Shown piece after piece: positions 21,458 through 29,141 of a DNA stretch of 64,000 nucleotides; the first letter of the stretch is position 1; the number at the start of each line of letters is the position of its first letter. The notes under the pieces are model-generated. The model did not search any database and was not told the origin of the DNA. It worked only from the letters and a program-made list of their open reading frames with translations. The position numbers were made by a program, and so were the translations under genes. The stretch is from Candidatus Hydrogenedentota bacterium (lineage in GTDB: Bacteria > Hydrogenedentota > Hydrogenedentia > Hydrogenedentales > JAEUWI01), in assembly GCA_016182605.1 (NCBI GenBank), contig JACPGE010000106.1:105064-169063 (forward strand), written 5' to 3'.

Positions 21458-22837
21458 CTAGGCCTTGTAATAGGGGGCCTTCAGCGACCAGCCGTTCCGA
21501 TACTCGCGGTAAGCGAATTCGTTCGCCGCCTTCACGGCCTTCTTGTCGTCGCCCGTGAACTTCTCCTCCTTCGAATCCCAGCCCAGCTTCGTGCCTGCAA
21601 CATACGCGCTCGTGCCCATGTGGCAGGTCACTGTGGTGTGCTTGATCACGTCTACACTGCAGATCGGATCCTGACGCGAACGCACGCAGTCGCAGAAGTT
21701 CTGCCAGTGCGGTTCGTTCAAGGGACCGCCGCCCGCCTTCTTTTCTTCACACCCGCCGTTATTCGGCACGCTGATGACGCGGTAACCGCCGCGGTCCACA
21801 TGCAGGGTGCCTTGCGTGCCATGGAACAGGATGCCGTGGCTGCTGTACTCGGCCGGCAGATAGGCGTTGTAGACGCGGTTGCCAAAGCTGAGAATGAAGT
21901 CATCGAATTCCCAGAGCACTTCCAGCGTGTCGGGCGTCGTGCGGTTGTCCTGAAGCAGGTACTTGCCGCCCTGACACGTGACCGACTTGGGCTTCTTGTC
22001 TTCGCCCATGCCCCACAGCGCAATGTCGATCAGGTGCGCGCCCCAATCGGTGATCTTACCGCCCGAATAGTCCAGGAACCACCGGAAATTGTAGATCCAC
22101 CGGTTCGTATTGAAGGGCTTGTGCTCCGTCCACCCCTGGTGAAAGTCCCAGTCTACCTCATACTTGCTTATGTCGTCTTCGCCCATCCCAATACCCGCCA
22201 GCGGTTCATCGTCATGGATGTACGTCTCCACCCGCGCCACCTTGCCGATATAGCCGCTCTGCACCAACTGCACCGCCTCCTGGAAGTGCGCGCCGCTGCG
22301 TTGCATCGTCCCCGCCTGATACACCACATTGTTCCGGCGCACTGCTTCCACCATGGCATGGCATTCCGCAATGGTGGTCGACATGGGCTTCTCGCAATAG
22401 ATATCCTTCTTCGCGTCCGCCGCGAAGAGTGTCGGCAGGCAGTGCCAATGGTCCGGCGTCGCGATCACCACCGCGTCCACATCCTTGTTGTCGATGATCT
22501 CGCGGAAGTCGTGGTGCTTCGTGAACTCCGGGAACTTCTGGCTGCACATGGCCGCCGCGCGTTCCAGGTTCTTCGGGTACAGATCGCACAGCGCGATGGG
22601 CTGCATGTCGTCGCGCTGAAGCACAAAACCCAGATCCGCCCGGCCCATGCCGCCAATGCCGATGTGCCCCGTAAGTATCTTCTCGTTCGCGCCCAGGATC
22701 GTCTGCGGGAGGATGGATTTGTATACATCGGCCCGCGCCGTCTTCACCGCCGCCGCCGTTCCGGCTGCTGCCGCCGCCGCGCCGATGAATTTGCGCCGGC
22801 TCAAGCCCGGCGCACTCTCCTTTTTGTCGTGATTCAT
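21458..22837 (-). CDS. Tat-exported Gfo/Idh/MocA family oxidoreductase
   Basis: The protein has 459 aa. LSRRKFIGAAAAAAGTAAAV is a Tat signal. The Rossmann domain follows with GHIGIGGMGRADLGFVL, IALCDLYPKN, VVIATPDHWHCLPTLFA, the family lysine motif IYCEKPMSTTIAE and VYQAGTMQRSG. The C-terminal half (DWDFHQGWTEHKPFNTNRW, FRWFLDYSGGKITDWGAHLI) is the substrate domain found in the large Planctomycetota-type paralogous family. Such enzymes oxidise or reduce sugar hydroxyls with bound NAD(P). The gene begins the minus-strand trio with the 193-aa protein and the isomerase; a DUF1080 protein, the usual partner in 3-keto-sugar metabolism, lies at 58475-59548. Confidence 0.92.
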   Translation of the reverse strand: MNHDKKESAPGLSRRKFIGAAAAAAGTAAAVKTARADVYKSILPQTILGANEKILTGHIGIGGMGRADLGFVLQRDDMQPIALCDLYPKNLERAAAMCSQKFPEFTKHHDFREIIDNKDVDAVVIATPDHWHCLPTLFAADAKKDIYCEKPMSTTIAECHAMVEAVRRNNVVYQAGTMQRSGAHFQEAVQLVQSGYIGKVARVETYIHDDEPLAGIGMGEDDISKYEVDWDFHQGWTEHKPFNTNRWIYNFRWFLDYSGGKITDWGAHLIDIALWGMGEDKKPKSVTCQGGKYLLQDNRTTPDTLEVLWEFDDFILSFGNRVYNAYLPAEYSSHGILFHGTQGTLHVDRGGYRVISVPNNGGCEEKKAGGGPLNEPHWQNFCDCVRSRQDPICSVDVIKHTTVTCHMGTSAYVAGTKLGWDSKEEKFTGDDKKAVKAANEFAYREYRNGWSLKAPYYKA

Positions 22838-22996
22838 TCGGAAAACCTCCAGAGAATGAGAGTGTAATGCATGAAAAACCCAATGGATAGCGCCCTCTAT
22901 GGTAAACCCTGCCGCAACCTAATGCAATGTTAACCCGGCCCCTGGGCAGGGGCACGGGCACATCCACGCCGGGGTATCGCCCTCTAAGCCCCCGCA

Positions 22997-23025
22997 TTGC
23001 ACGCCCTTCGGGCCTGTGTTACACT
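22997..23025 (+). promoter_or_regulatory. Predicted sigma70 promoter
   Basis: TTGCAC (22997-23002) and TACACT (23020-23025) are spaced by 17 bp, upstream of the membrane-protein gene starting at 23111. Confidence 0.6.
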
Positions 23026-23110
23026 TTTTTTATTGAGCATAGGGATCTGCGGTGCGAGGCAGGACCTGAACCCCCTGCGCAAGCTGCGGAACGAAGGAGG
23101 AGATCTATCC

Positions 23111-23602
23111 ATGGATGTGCTACTGGAGCACCTGCGCACAAACGCCGCCATGTATGCAACGGGTGTCGTGCTGGCCCTGCCCCTCATCTACCTCACGCGC
23201 AAGTATTCCGTTCCCGCCATTCTCTACGCGGTCGAAGCCATCATCTATTTTGCTCTCATGCATTGCGTCATGTTCGGCATCGTCGCCGGTTTCCGCTGGT
23301 TCAAGGAAAACTCTTCCATGCGGGCGTTGCGCGAAGACGGAAAGCCCGCCGATGCGCCCGATTGGGGCACGCCCTTTTTTGAGTTCTGGAATGCCGAACT
23401 GTACCGTCCCCATTGGGTGCTCTATGTGGAGATCGTTTTTGCCGTGCTTATCCTCGTTCTGATGTACCGCTACCGTCCCATGAAGATCCAGCGGAAGTCG
23501 CGCAGGAAGACCCAGGAATTCCAGAATAAGGGCAAGAAACCCGAGGCCGGCAACCGGGAATTCGATTCGAAGCGCTACTCCGCGAGCCGGGGCAAGCGCT
23601 GA
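23111..23602 (+). CDS. Small membrane protein of unknown function
   Basis: The protein has 163 aa from ATG 23111, preceded by GAAGGAGG about 10 nt upstream; an upstream TTG at 22997 overlaps the predicted -35 and is rejected. Three hydrophobic segments are visible: residues about 13-28 (YATGVVLALPLIYL), 34-60 (VPAILYAVEAIIYFALMHCV) and 103-118 (VLYVEIVFAVLILVLM). The C-terminus is a positively charged tail rich in K and R (QRKSRRKTQEF onward), predicted cytoplasmic. No family is recognised. It leads a run of plus-strand genes for zinc-ribbon and TPR proteins but has its own promoter. Confidence 0.7.
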   Translation: MDVLLEHLRTNAAMYATGVVLALPLIYLTRKYSVPAILYAVEAIIYFALMHCVMFGIVAGFRWFKENSSMRALREDGKPADAPDWGTPFFEFWNAELYRPHWVLYVEIVFAVLILVLMYRYRPMKIQRKSRRKTQEFQNKGKKPEAGNREFDSKRYSASRGKR

Positions 23603-23705
23603 TCGTTCCGGGCATTTTTTGCAGTATGTTCAGTTTTCAACCGATCCATTTTGGTGGCTGGGGTGCTATGACAAGGGTTTGGGCTTCGTAATTTCTTGAC
23701 ACCCC

Positions 23706-23734
23706 TAGCCGAAGCGGCCTCAGTTCTGTATAAT
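23706..23734 (+). promoter_or_regulatory. Predicted promoter of the zinc-ribbon/TPR gene run
   Basis: A perfect -10 TATAAT lies at 23729-23734. The best -35 at 17 bp is TAGCCG (23706-23711), a weak match; a better TTGACA at 23696-23701 is 27 bp away, too far. Confidence 0.45.
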
Positions 23735-23788
23735 AGACCCCAACCGGCGCCGCTTCTCGCGGCCTGGCAGTGGAGATGGAATCGAAAC

Positions 23789-23977
23789 GTGGCGCCTGGC
23801 AATTATCTGGCCCTTATGGTGGCGATCATCACCGTGATAACATGCATTAGTGTGCCATCGTTATTCTTTAAGCGGTGCCCCCAATGCCGGCGGCGGGTGG
23901 GGCTGGATCGGAAGGAGTGCCGCCACTGCGCCTTCCACTTTCCAGATGATTCGACCGGTCACGCGGATTCACAGTGA
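23789..23977 (+). CDS. Small membrane-anchored zinc-ribbon protein
   Basis: The protein has 62 aa from GTG 23789, with GGAGATGGA about 7 nt upstream. A single hydrophobic segment (YLALMVAIITVITCISVPSL) is followed by a four-cysteine zinc ribbon, CPQCRRRVGLDRKECRHCAF, two CxxC knuckles 11 residues apart. This looks like a membrane-tethered rubredoxin-type zinc ribbon of unknown role. The next gene, 51 nt downstream, also begins with a zinc ribbon and one membrane segment, so the two may be related. The GTG start is uncertain; a longer reading would start inside the promoter. Confidence 0.55.
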   Translation: MAPGNYLALMVAIITVITCISVPSLFFKRCPQCRRRVGLDRKECRHCAFHFPDDSTGHADSQ

Positions 23978-24028
23978 GCAAGACCACCGGCAGGCCCAAG
24001 GGGCTTGGACGGCTCGGGAGACCAGAGT

Positions 24029-25507
24029 ATGGCGCATCGAGATGAGAAATGTCCCAACTGCGGTTCCGTCGTTTCCGAAGGGGACATCATCTGTATTGCA
24101 TGCGGCACCAACCTGCTTACGGGCCAACGCATTCTTGAAGAAAAACACAAGGCGATCGATTCGCCGCCCCGCAACTATCGCGGCCTCATCATCGGTTTTC
24201 TCTCGCTACTTCTCCTTGCGGCGCTGATAGGGGCGGGAATATGGGTGGCCATGCAGGATCCCAAGCGCGAAGCCATGCGGCATTATTCCGCTGGCAACCC
24301 GCTTGACGGCATCAACGTCCTGCGCGAGTTCGTGGAGTCCGGCGCGGAAGATCCCGAAGCCTATCTGCTGCTGGGCAAGCTCTATCTCGACACCCAGCGC
24401 TTTGCCGAAGCCGCCGATGCCTTCGATCGCGCGAACGAACTGAACCCGCAAGACGCGGACGCCGGTCTCATGGCCGTCTACGCCGCCACACAGGAACAGG
24501 GTCAAGCCGGGCGCAACCGCCAGATCGCCGTTCTGCACCGGGTCGTGGAGAAGCATCCCCAGCATGAACAGGCGCAGATGCTGCTGGCATTGGCCCTCGG
24601 GGCAAACAAGGATTACAGCGGGGAGATCGAGGCCCTTCAGAAAGTGATTGAACTCGGCGACGCCTCCGGCAAGGCCCGCTTTCAACGGGGCATCGCCCAG
24701 GGGCTGCTGGGGGATTACGAAGCGGCCGGCGCCTCGCTCCAGGAGGCGCTTTCGGCAAACGCCGGAAACGGCGATATCGAAGCCATGCAGGGCATCCTCG
24801 CCAACTTGAAAGGCGAGGCCGATCTCGCCATCGCGAAATTGCAGCAAGCCATCGGCAAGGGCACGGCGCTCCAATACGACATGCAGGCGCATCTCGGCCT
24901 GATTCACATGACCCGCGGCGAATTCAACAAGGCCTTGCCACTGCTCCGGCCGCCCAGCGGGCAGGACGTCTCACCGGCCATCCGCTTTTTTTACGGTGTG
25001 TGCCTGCAAACCCTGAACCTGGATCAGGAGGCTGCGGAGGTCTTCGAGCCTCTCGCCGCCAAGGAAGGCCCGTATTCCACGGATGCCGCCATCCAGATGG
25101 CGATGATCGCCATGAACCAGAGCAATCTTAGCCAGGCCCAGGAATACCTGCGGCGCGCCACCCAGATTAGCGGTGGCACCGCCAAGATGCACACCCTGCA
25201 GGGCCAGATTGCCATGATGCAGGGCGATCTCGAAGCCGCGCAGCAGGCCTTCCGAAGCGCCATCGCGGCAGACGATACCTATCCGGCGGCGCACCTGGAG
25301 AATGGACTCCTCTACATCAGCCGGGGCCTGCTCGCCGAGGGGCTGGCCGAACTCGAACGCTACATGGCGCTTGCCGGCGAGACCGCAGATAACACCAGCC
25401 TGGGCCAGATTGAATTGCTTGTCATTCAGTTGCGGCAAACCGTGGAGCGCGAATCTGGTGGCAGCACGGTCAGCCCCACGGGCGCCACAGGAGAAATCGG
25501 CGTATGA
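24029..25507 (+). CDS. Zinc-ribbon, single-pass membrane TPR protein
   Basis: The protein has 492 aa from ATG 24029. It opens with a zinc ribbon, KCPNCGSVVSEGDIICIACG, then a single transmembrane helix (LIIGFLSLLLLAALIGAGIW, about residues 52-72). The rest is a string of TPR units, for example DPEAYLLLGKLYLDTQRFAE with AADAFDRANELNPQDA, and DLEAAQQAFRSAIAADDTYP. The TPR part would scaffold protein contacts outside the membrane, with the ribbon inside. Its stop overlaps the next start as ATGA, so it is co-translated with the 483-aa exported protein. No enzymatic domain is recognised. Confidence 0.8.
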   Translation: MAHRDEKCPNCGSVVSEGDIICIACGTNLLTGQRILEEKHKAIDSPPRNYRGLIIGFLSLLLLAALIGAGIWVAMQDPKREAMRHYSAGNPLDGINVLREFVESGAEDPEAYLLLGKLYLDTQRFAEAADAFDRANELNPQDADAGLMAVYAATQEQGQAGRNRQIAVLHRVVEKHPQHEQAQMLLALALGANKDYSGEIEALQKVIELGDASGKARFQRGIAQGLLGDYEAAGASLQEALSANAGNGDIEAMQGILANLKGEADLAIAKLQQAIGKGTALQYDMQAHLGLIHMTRGEFNKALPLLRPPSGQDVSPAIRFFYGVCLQTLNLDQEAAEVFEPLAAKEGPYSTDAAIQMAMIAMNQSNLSQAQEYLRRATQISGGTAKMHTLQGQIAMMQGDLEAAQQAFRSAIAADDTYPAAHLENGLLYISRGLLAEGLAELERYMALAGETADNTSLGQIELLVIQLRQTVERESGGSTVSPTGATGEIGV

Positions 25508-26955
25508 AGATCCTCAGCAAACAACTGGCTGCCGGCGTGCTCCTGGCGGGCGTCGCCTGTTCGGCGGGCGCATGGGGCCCCAAGGCCCAAGTCTCCGTGG
25601 TCACCACTGCCTGCCACCTGCTTTCCCGTTCGCTCAATGTGGACCTCAACCGCTATGCCGCCGAGATTCAACAGGGGGCGCTGATCAGTGCGGAAGCGCT
25701 CGAGGCGCTCTATCCCAGCCTCCGCACCAACCCCGTCTTCTCCGTCGAATCCGAAATGTTTCTCCTCCAGCGCGTGCGTGAGGCGCGGCTCGACCCCTAC
25801 TATGCCTGGCGCCTCGGAACCCTGGGCAAGCTCGTCGCGGAAACCACTTCGCCGCTCACCACCGCGCCCGCAACCTACCGCAATCTGTATTTCGCCGACG
25901 TGGAAGGCCAGATCGAAAAAGTGGCGCTGTCGTCCTCGCAGCGCATGACCGTCGATCCCGAGGTCTATTTCCGGCGCCGCATTGACGAGGCCAATTACAA
26001 CAACGATGTTATCGTGAAAGAGTATCAAGGCGGCGCAGGCTTCAATGGCCTCGCCAGGAACCTGCTCGAACAAGACGCGGGCCGCTCCGTGGCCTCCGTG
26101 GCCGACGTCTGGCAGACCATCTTTACCGGCGCCGCCGTGTCCGGGGTTATATCGGACAACCAACTGCAAGAATATGTGCTCAACGGCATGGCCTTCTATA
26201 TCCGCCGCGGAAACACCCAGGAAGTGACCGCGGCCGCGGAGCGTTACCGGGGCCTCATCAAGTTCAATGCCGGCATGCACGCCGCCATTGGCGACCTTTA
26301 TTCAGCGCAAGACTTCAAGGAAGAAGCGGTCCGGGAATACAAGCAGGCACTGCAGCTCGATCCCGATCTCCGCGATGTTACCCAGAAAATCTCCCAATAT
26401 CTCGTTGCCAAGGGCGATGAGGCCCTGCAAGAAGAACGCCTTGAAGACGCCCGCGACGCCTATGCCGCCGCCATGGATGCCAACCCCCTCCACGATTCCG
26501 CCGAAGGCGACCGGCTTACCGTCGAACGCCTCATTCGTGACCGCGACGAACGCCGCGCCGTCAATCAAGAAGCTCTGAATCGCGCCGGGGAATTCCAGGC
26601 TCTCGCCGAGCAGGAGGCCCTGGAACAGCGTATCTCGGAGGCCATCGCGCTCCTGCATCAGGCAGCCGCCACGTATGAAGAAGTTACAGACGAATTCCCC
26701 GTGGAACGGGAGAAGCGCGAGTGGGGCCTGAATCAGGTGCGCAATCGCATCGGCGACATGAAACAGGAACTCATCGCTAACGCGCGTCAGTTCAGTGGCA
26801 GCGGCTATGCCTTCGACGCCGCGAATCTCGCGAAAACCCGCGCCAAGGTCGTCAACGAGGAAACCATGCAGCGCATGGTACGGAATGCCTTCGACGCCGA
26901 GCTTGCCCAGTTGCGCGACAGCTTGGGGCAAAAGCTCATCCCCTCCGTCCAGTAG
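25504..26955 (+). CDS. Exported protein with TPR-like repeats, unknown function
   Basis: The protein has 483 aa. MKILSKQLAAGVLLAGVACS ending AGA is a Sec signal. The mature N-terminus WGPKAQVSVVTTACHLLSRS, together with downstream His and Asp residues, faintly recalls the Trp-first zinc site of bacterial phospholipase C/S1-P1 nucleases, but the rest of that motif set is not clear. Residues about 250-340 contain TPR-like helices (LYSAQDFKEEAVREYKQALQ, ALQEERLEDARDAYAAAMDA), and the C-terminal third is a long helical region. It is ATGA-coupled to the upstream TPR membrane protein and probably works with it in the envelope. Confidence 0.7.
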   Translation: MKILSKQLAAGVLLAGVACSAGAWGPKAQVSVVTTACHLLSRSLNVDLNRYAAEIQQGALISAEALEALYPSLRTNPVFSVESEMFLLQRVREARLDPYYAWRLGTLGKLVAETTSPLTTAPATYRNLYFADVEGQIEKVALSSSQRMTVDPEVYFRRRIDEANYNNDVIVKEYQGGAGFNGLARNLLEQDAGRSVASVADVWQTIFTGAAVSGVISDNQLQEYVLNGMAFYIRRGNTQEVTAAAERYRGLIKFNAGMHAAIGDLYSAQDFKEEAVREYKQALQLDPDLRDVTQKISQYLVAKGDEALQEERLEDARDAYAAAMDANPLHDSAEGDRLTVERLIRDRDERRAVNQEALNRAGEFQALAEQEALEQRISEAIALLHQAAATYEEVTDEFPVEREKREWGLNQVRNRIGDMKQELIANARQFSGSGYAFDAANLAKTRAKVVNEETMQRMVRNAFDAELAQLRDSLGQKLIPSVQ

Positions 26956-26980
26956 CACGTTCCCGGCGCGTGTGCCCCGA

Positions 26981-27820
26981 TCAGATCACGCGCGCCCGCA
27001 CCTTGGGCACGGCCAGTGCCAAGGCAAAGACCTCCACCCGCGCCGCGCCCGCCGCTTTCAAGGCCGCCGCGCACTCTATCACCGTGCCTCCGGTCGTCAC
27101 CACATCATCCACCAGAAGCACAAATTTCCCCGTTACATCGCCATCCGCCACCGCAAAGGCGCCTCGCATGTTGTCCCGCCGCTCGATCCCCCGCAGTCTG
27201 CTCTGCGTGCGCGTCGGGCGAATCCGCTTCAGCCCTTCGCTGTAGCGCGCCTGCGCCGCCGCCGGCATCAATGCCTGTGCCAGCAGGGCCGATTGATTGT
27301 AGCCCCGCCCGCGCTGGCGGACCGGGTGCAGGGGCACGGGTATCACCACGTCCACCGTGCGCGCGTCGAAGCTCTCTTCCAGGGCCGTCCGCATGCTCAA
27401 CCCCAAGGGCCCTGCAAGCCGGGACTTGCCGTGGAATTTGAAGAGCTTGATCGCCTGCTCCATCACCTCCGCATACACCATCACGCCCACGATACGATCC
27501 ACATGGGGAGGGGGCGTGGCGCGGCACACCGAACACGGAAAATTCTCGCGGCTTCCATACCCCACCATCGATTCATGAGGAACCCCGCACACACTGCAAA
27601 AAGGCGCCTCGATGCGCGCCGCACTTTCCCAGCAATCCGGACAGAAGTAGCCATTCTCTTCCGTGTGCAGCCGCGCCCGGCAGGCCTGGCAAAAAATCGG
27701 CAAGAAAATATTCTTCGCCGCCAGTGTCCAGGCCCGCAGTTGTTCCGCGCGCCGCGCGCCTTTCCCGGCAAGATCGTCCGGAGCATCTGTCAGCGTGTTG
27801 AGCCCCATTGGCCATTCCAT
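26981..27820 (-). CDS. comF: ComF-family phosphoribosyltransferase-like protein
   Basis: The protein has 279 aa. The N-terminal half carries a double zinc finger, FCQACRARLHTEENGYFCPD, then CSVCGVPHES and FPCSVCRATPP. The C-terminal type I PRTase domain has DVVIPVPLHPVRQRGRGYNQ and the PRPP loop FVLLVDDVVTTGGTVIECAA. ComF is needed for DNA uptake in naturally competent bacteria; the dprA-like gene at 3925 gives the same hint. The gene is convergent with the TPR gene pair (26-nt gap) and divergent from the PEP-CTERM gene. The length is slightly above the usual 220-250 aa. Confidence 0.92.
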   Translation of the reverse strand: MEWPMGLNTLTDAPDDLAGKGARRAEQLRAWTLAAKNIFLPIFCQACRARLHTEENGYFCPDCWESAARIEAPFCSVCGVPHESMVGYGSRENFPCSVCRATPPPHVDRIVGVMVYAEVMEQAIKLFKFHGKSRLAGPLGLSMRTALEESFDARTVDVVIPVPLHPVRQRGRGYNQSALLAQALMPAAAQARYSEGLKRIRPTRTQSRLRGIERRDNMRGAFAVADGDVTGKFVLLVDDVVTTGGTVIECAAALKAAGAARVEVFALALAVPKVRARVI

Positions 27821-28208
27821 TTTTCAGACGCCGTTACGGTGTGTATTCGGCCACATGTGCCTTTTGAATACACCATCATAGCACGCTCTGTCCGCTTGCT
27901 GCTCAATAGAAAGTGCTCAAAAAAGAACAAGATGCGCCATGAGTATTCGCCGAATTCTATGGAAATGAACATTATGTCACGTAAATATTCTTGCCAAGGG
28001 GCGCACTTGGGCGGCTGCGGCGCACCCAGCCCGAACGAATGCGCCAAACACAAGCCGTTGCCTCCAAGTTGTTTGGGAGCCGCGCAGGGGAAATGCGCCC
28101 TGCATAAAGGCCTTTTGCATACGCGAAGGAATAAATCTTGCTCGCTTTTACCGGTGGCATACGCCAATTGCACTCCATTCAATGACCTAGAGGAAGGAAA
28201 TTGACCCG
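27821..28208. other. Gene-free upstream region of the PEP-CTERM gene
   Basis: This 388-bp divergent interval is less G+C-rich in its first half (27900-27990). It contains a 7-bp hairpin, CCAAACA (28044-28050) with TGTTTGG (28070-28076), and CTAGAGGAAGGAAA (28189-28202) as the ribosome-binding site. No riboswitch or sigma54 site was confirmed. Confidence 0.4.
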
Positions 28209-29042
28209 ATGAAATTACGTATTGCGCTCGCGCTCGCAGCCCTGATGGCTGCCGGAAACGCACAGGCAGTTCTTGTGGAACTCGGCACAGCAACCGGAAA
28301 CATGAACATCCACTATAACAGCAACACGGGGCTGGGTGAAGTGCCTGCCAACGCTTCCTATGTCCAGGCAAGCTACGGCGCCGGCAATGACAACGGCATG
28401 GCGTTTCAGTTTAGCGATGCAGACCTGGGCGGTTTCAGTTGGAATGACATCTTCTCTGGGCAGCCGGTGGGATCCAGTCAGTTTGGCTTTGATCTGCTTG
28501 CCCTGCTCCCCACCTACGCCGGTGTGGATCCGGCGCCCTCGGCCACCTTCTACGATTATCAGGGGCCCGTCCTGGATCCCATTGAGACCCCCGCAGGCAC
28601 GGGCGCCTTTGCCATTAACGACTACAAGGGCCCCAGCAGCGGCCCTGGCGATATGGACAACGATCCGGTGAACAGCCTGCTGCGCGGCACGGGCGGGGGG
28701 CTGAGCAGTTCCATGCTGACTCAGAGCGGCACGGAATTCTGGCTCACGGTGGAAGGATACTTTCTGACCGATGGCGCCATTCACTGGTTCAATCCCCTCA
28801 CACCGGACACGGGCTTGACCGGTTTTGGCCCGCTGGGTTTCGACGACCGCATCTATTTCAGCGGCATGTTTCACTACGACGCCGCCGGGGATACGAGCAC
28901 GAACCTCATCGATATTTACGACGGTTCCCTGACGCTCTACCTGGACACGCTGCCCCCCGTTCCCGAACCTGCTACCCTTAGCCTCCTCGGCATGGGCTTG
29001 GCCGGTTTGATTGCGCGCCGCAAATTTGCCGCACGTCATTGA
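28209..29042 (+). CDS. PEP-CTERM sorting domain protein
   Basis: The 277-aa protein has a Sec signal (MKLRIALALAALMAAGNAQA) and a C-terminal sorting tripartite: PVPEPATLSLLGMGLAGLIA followed by RRKFAARH. The PEP-CTERM signal is recognised by exosortase, which processes it during export of proteins linked to exopolysaccharide. The mature region is rich in small and acidic residues with many glycines (FNGIKM-free, beta-rich) and has no catalytic domain. The nearest exopolysaccharide genes are at 35711-40669; no exosortase gene is in the window. AGAGGAAGGAAA is a good ribosome-binding site. Confidence 0.9.
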   Translation: MKLRIALALAALMAAGNAQAVLVELGTATGNMNIHYNSNTGLGEVPANASYVQASYGAGNDNGMAFQFSDADLGGFSWNDIFSGQPVGSSQFGFDLLALLPTYAGVDPAPSATFYDYQGPVLDPIETPAGTGAFAINDYKGPSSGPGDMDNDPVNSLLRGTGGGLSSSMLTQSGTEFWLTVEGYFLTDGAIHWFNPLTPDTGLTGFGPLGFDDRIYFSGMFHYDAAGDTSTNLIDIYDGSLTLYLDTLPPVPEPATLSLLGMGLAGLIARRKFAARH

Positions 29043-29105
29043 ATAGGAAGAGGGAGCGCGCAATCGCGGCCTACTGAAAGCGCCCACGATGCGCAAGCAA
29101 CACAG

Positions 29106-29141
29106 CCGCCCCGGAAACTATCCGGGGCGGTTTGCCTTTCT
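29106..29141 (+). terminator. Terminator after the PEP-CTERM gene
   Basis: A perfect 10-bp stem, CCGCCCCGGA (29106-29115) with TCCGGGGCGG (29121-29130), loop AACTA, is followed by TTTGCCTTTCTT. It overlaps the last codons of the convergent kinase gene. Confidence 0.8.

Noticed and set aside
22997..23110. Upstream TTG start for the small membrane protein
   Set aside because: It coincides with the predicted -35 hexamer; ATG 23111 has GAAGGAGG at good distance.
28000..28110. Possible c-di-GMP-I riboswitch in the PEP-CTERM upstream region
   Set aside because: The conserved core sequence and helix order of that class could not be found; only a 7-bp hairpin is present.
28155..28172. Possible sigma54 promoter TGGCAT...TTGCA before the PEP-CTERM gene
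   Set aside because: The GG-to-GC spacing is 2 bp longer than sigma54 sites allow.
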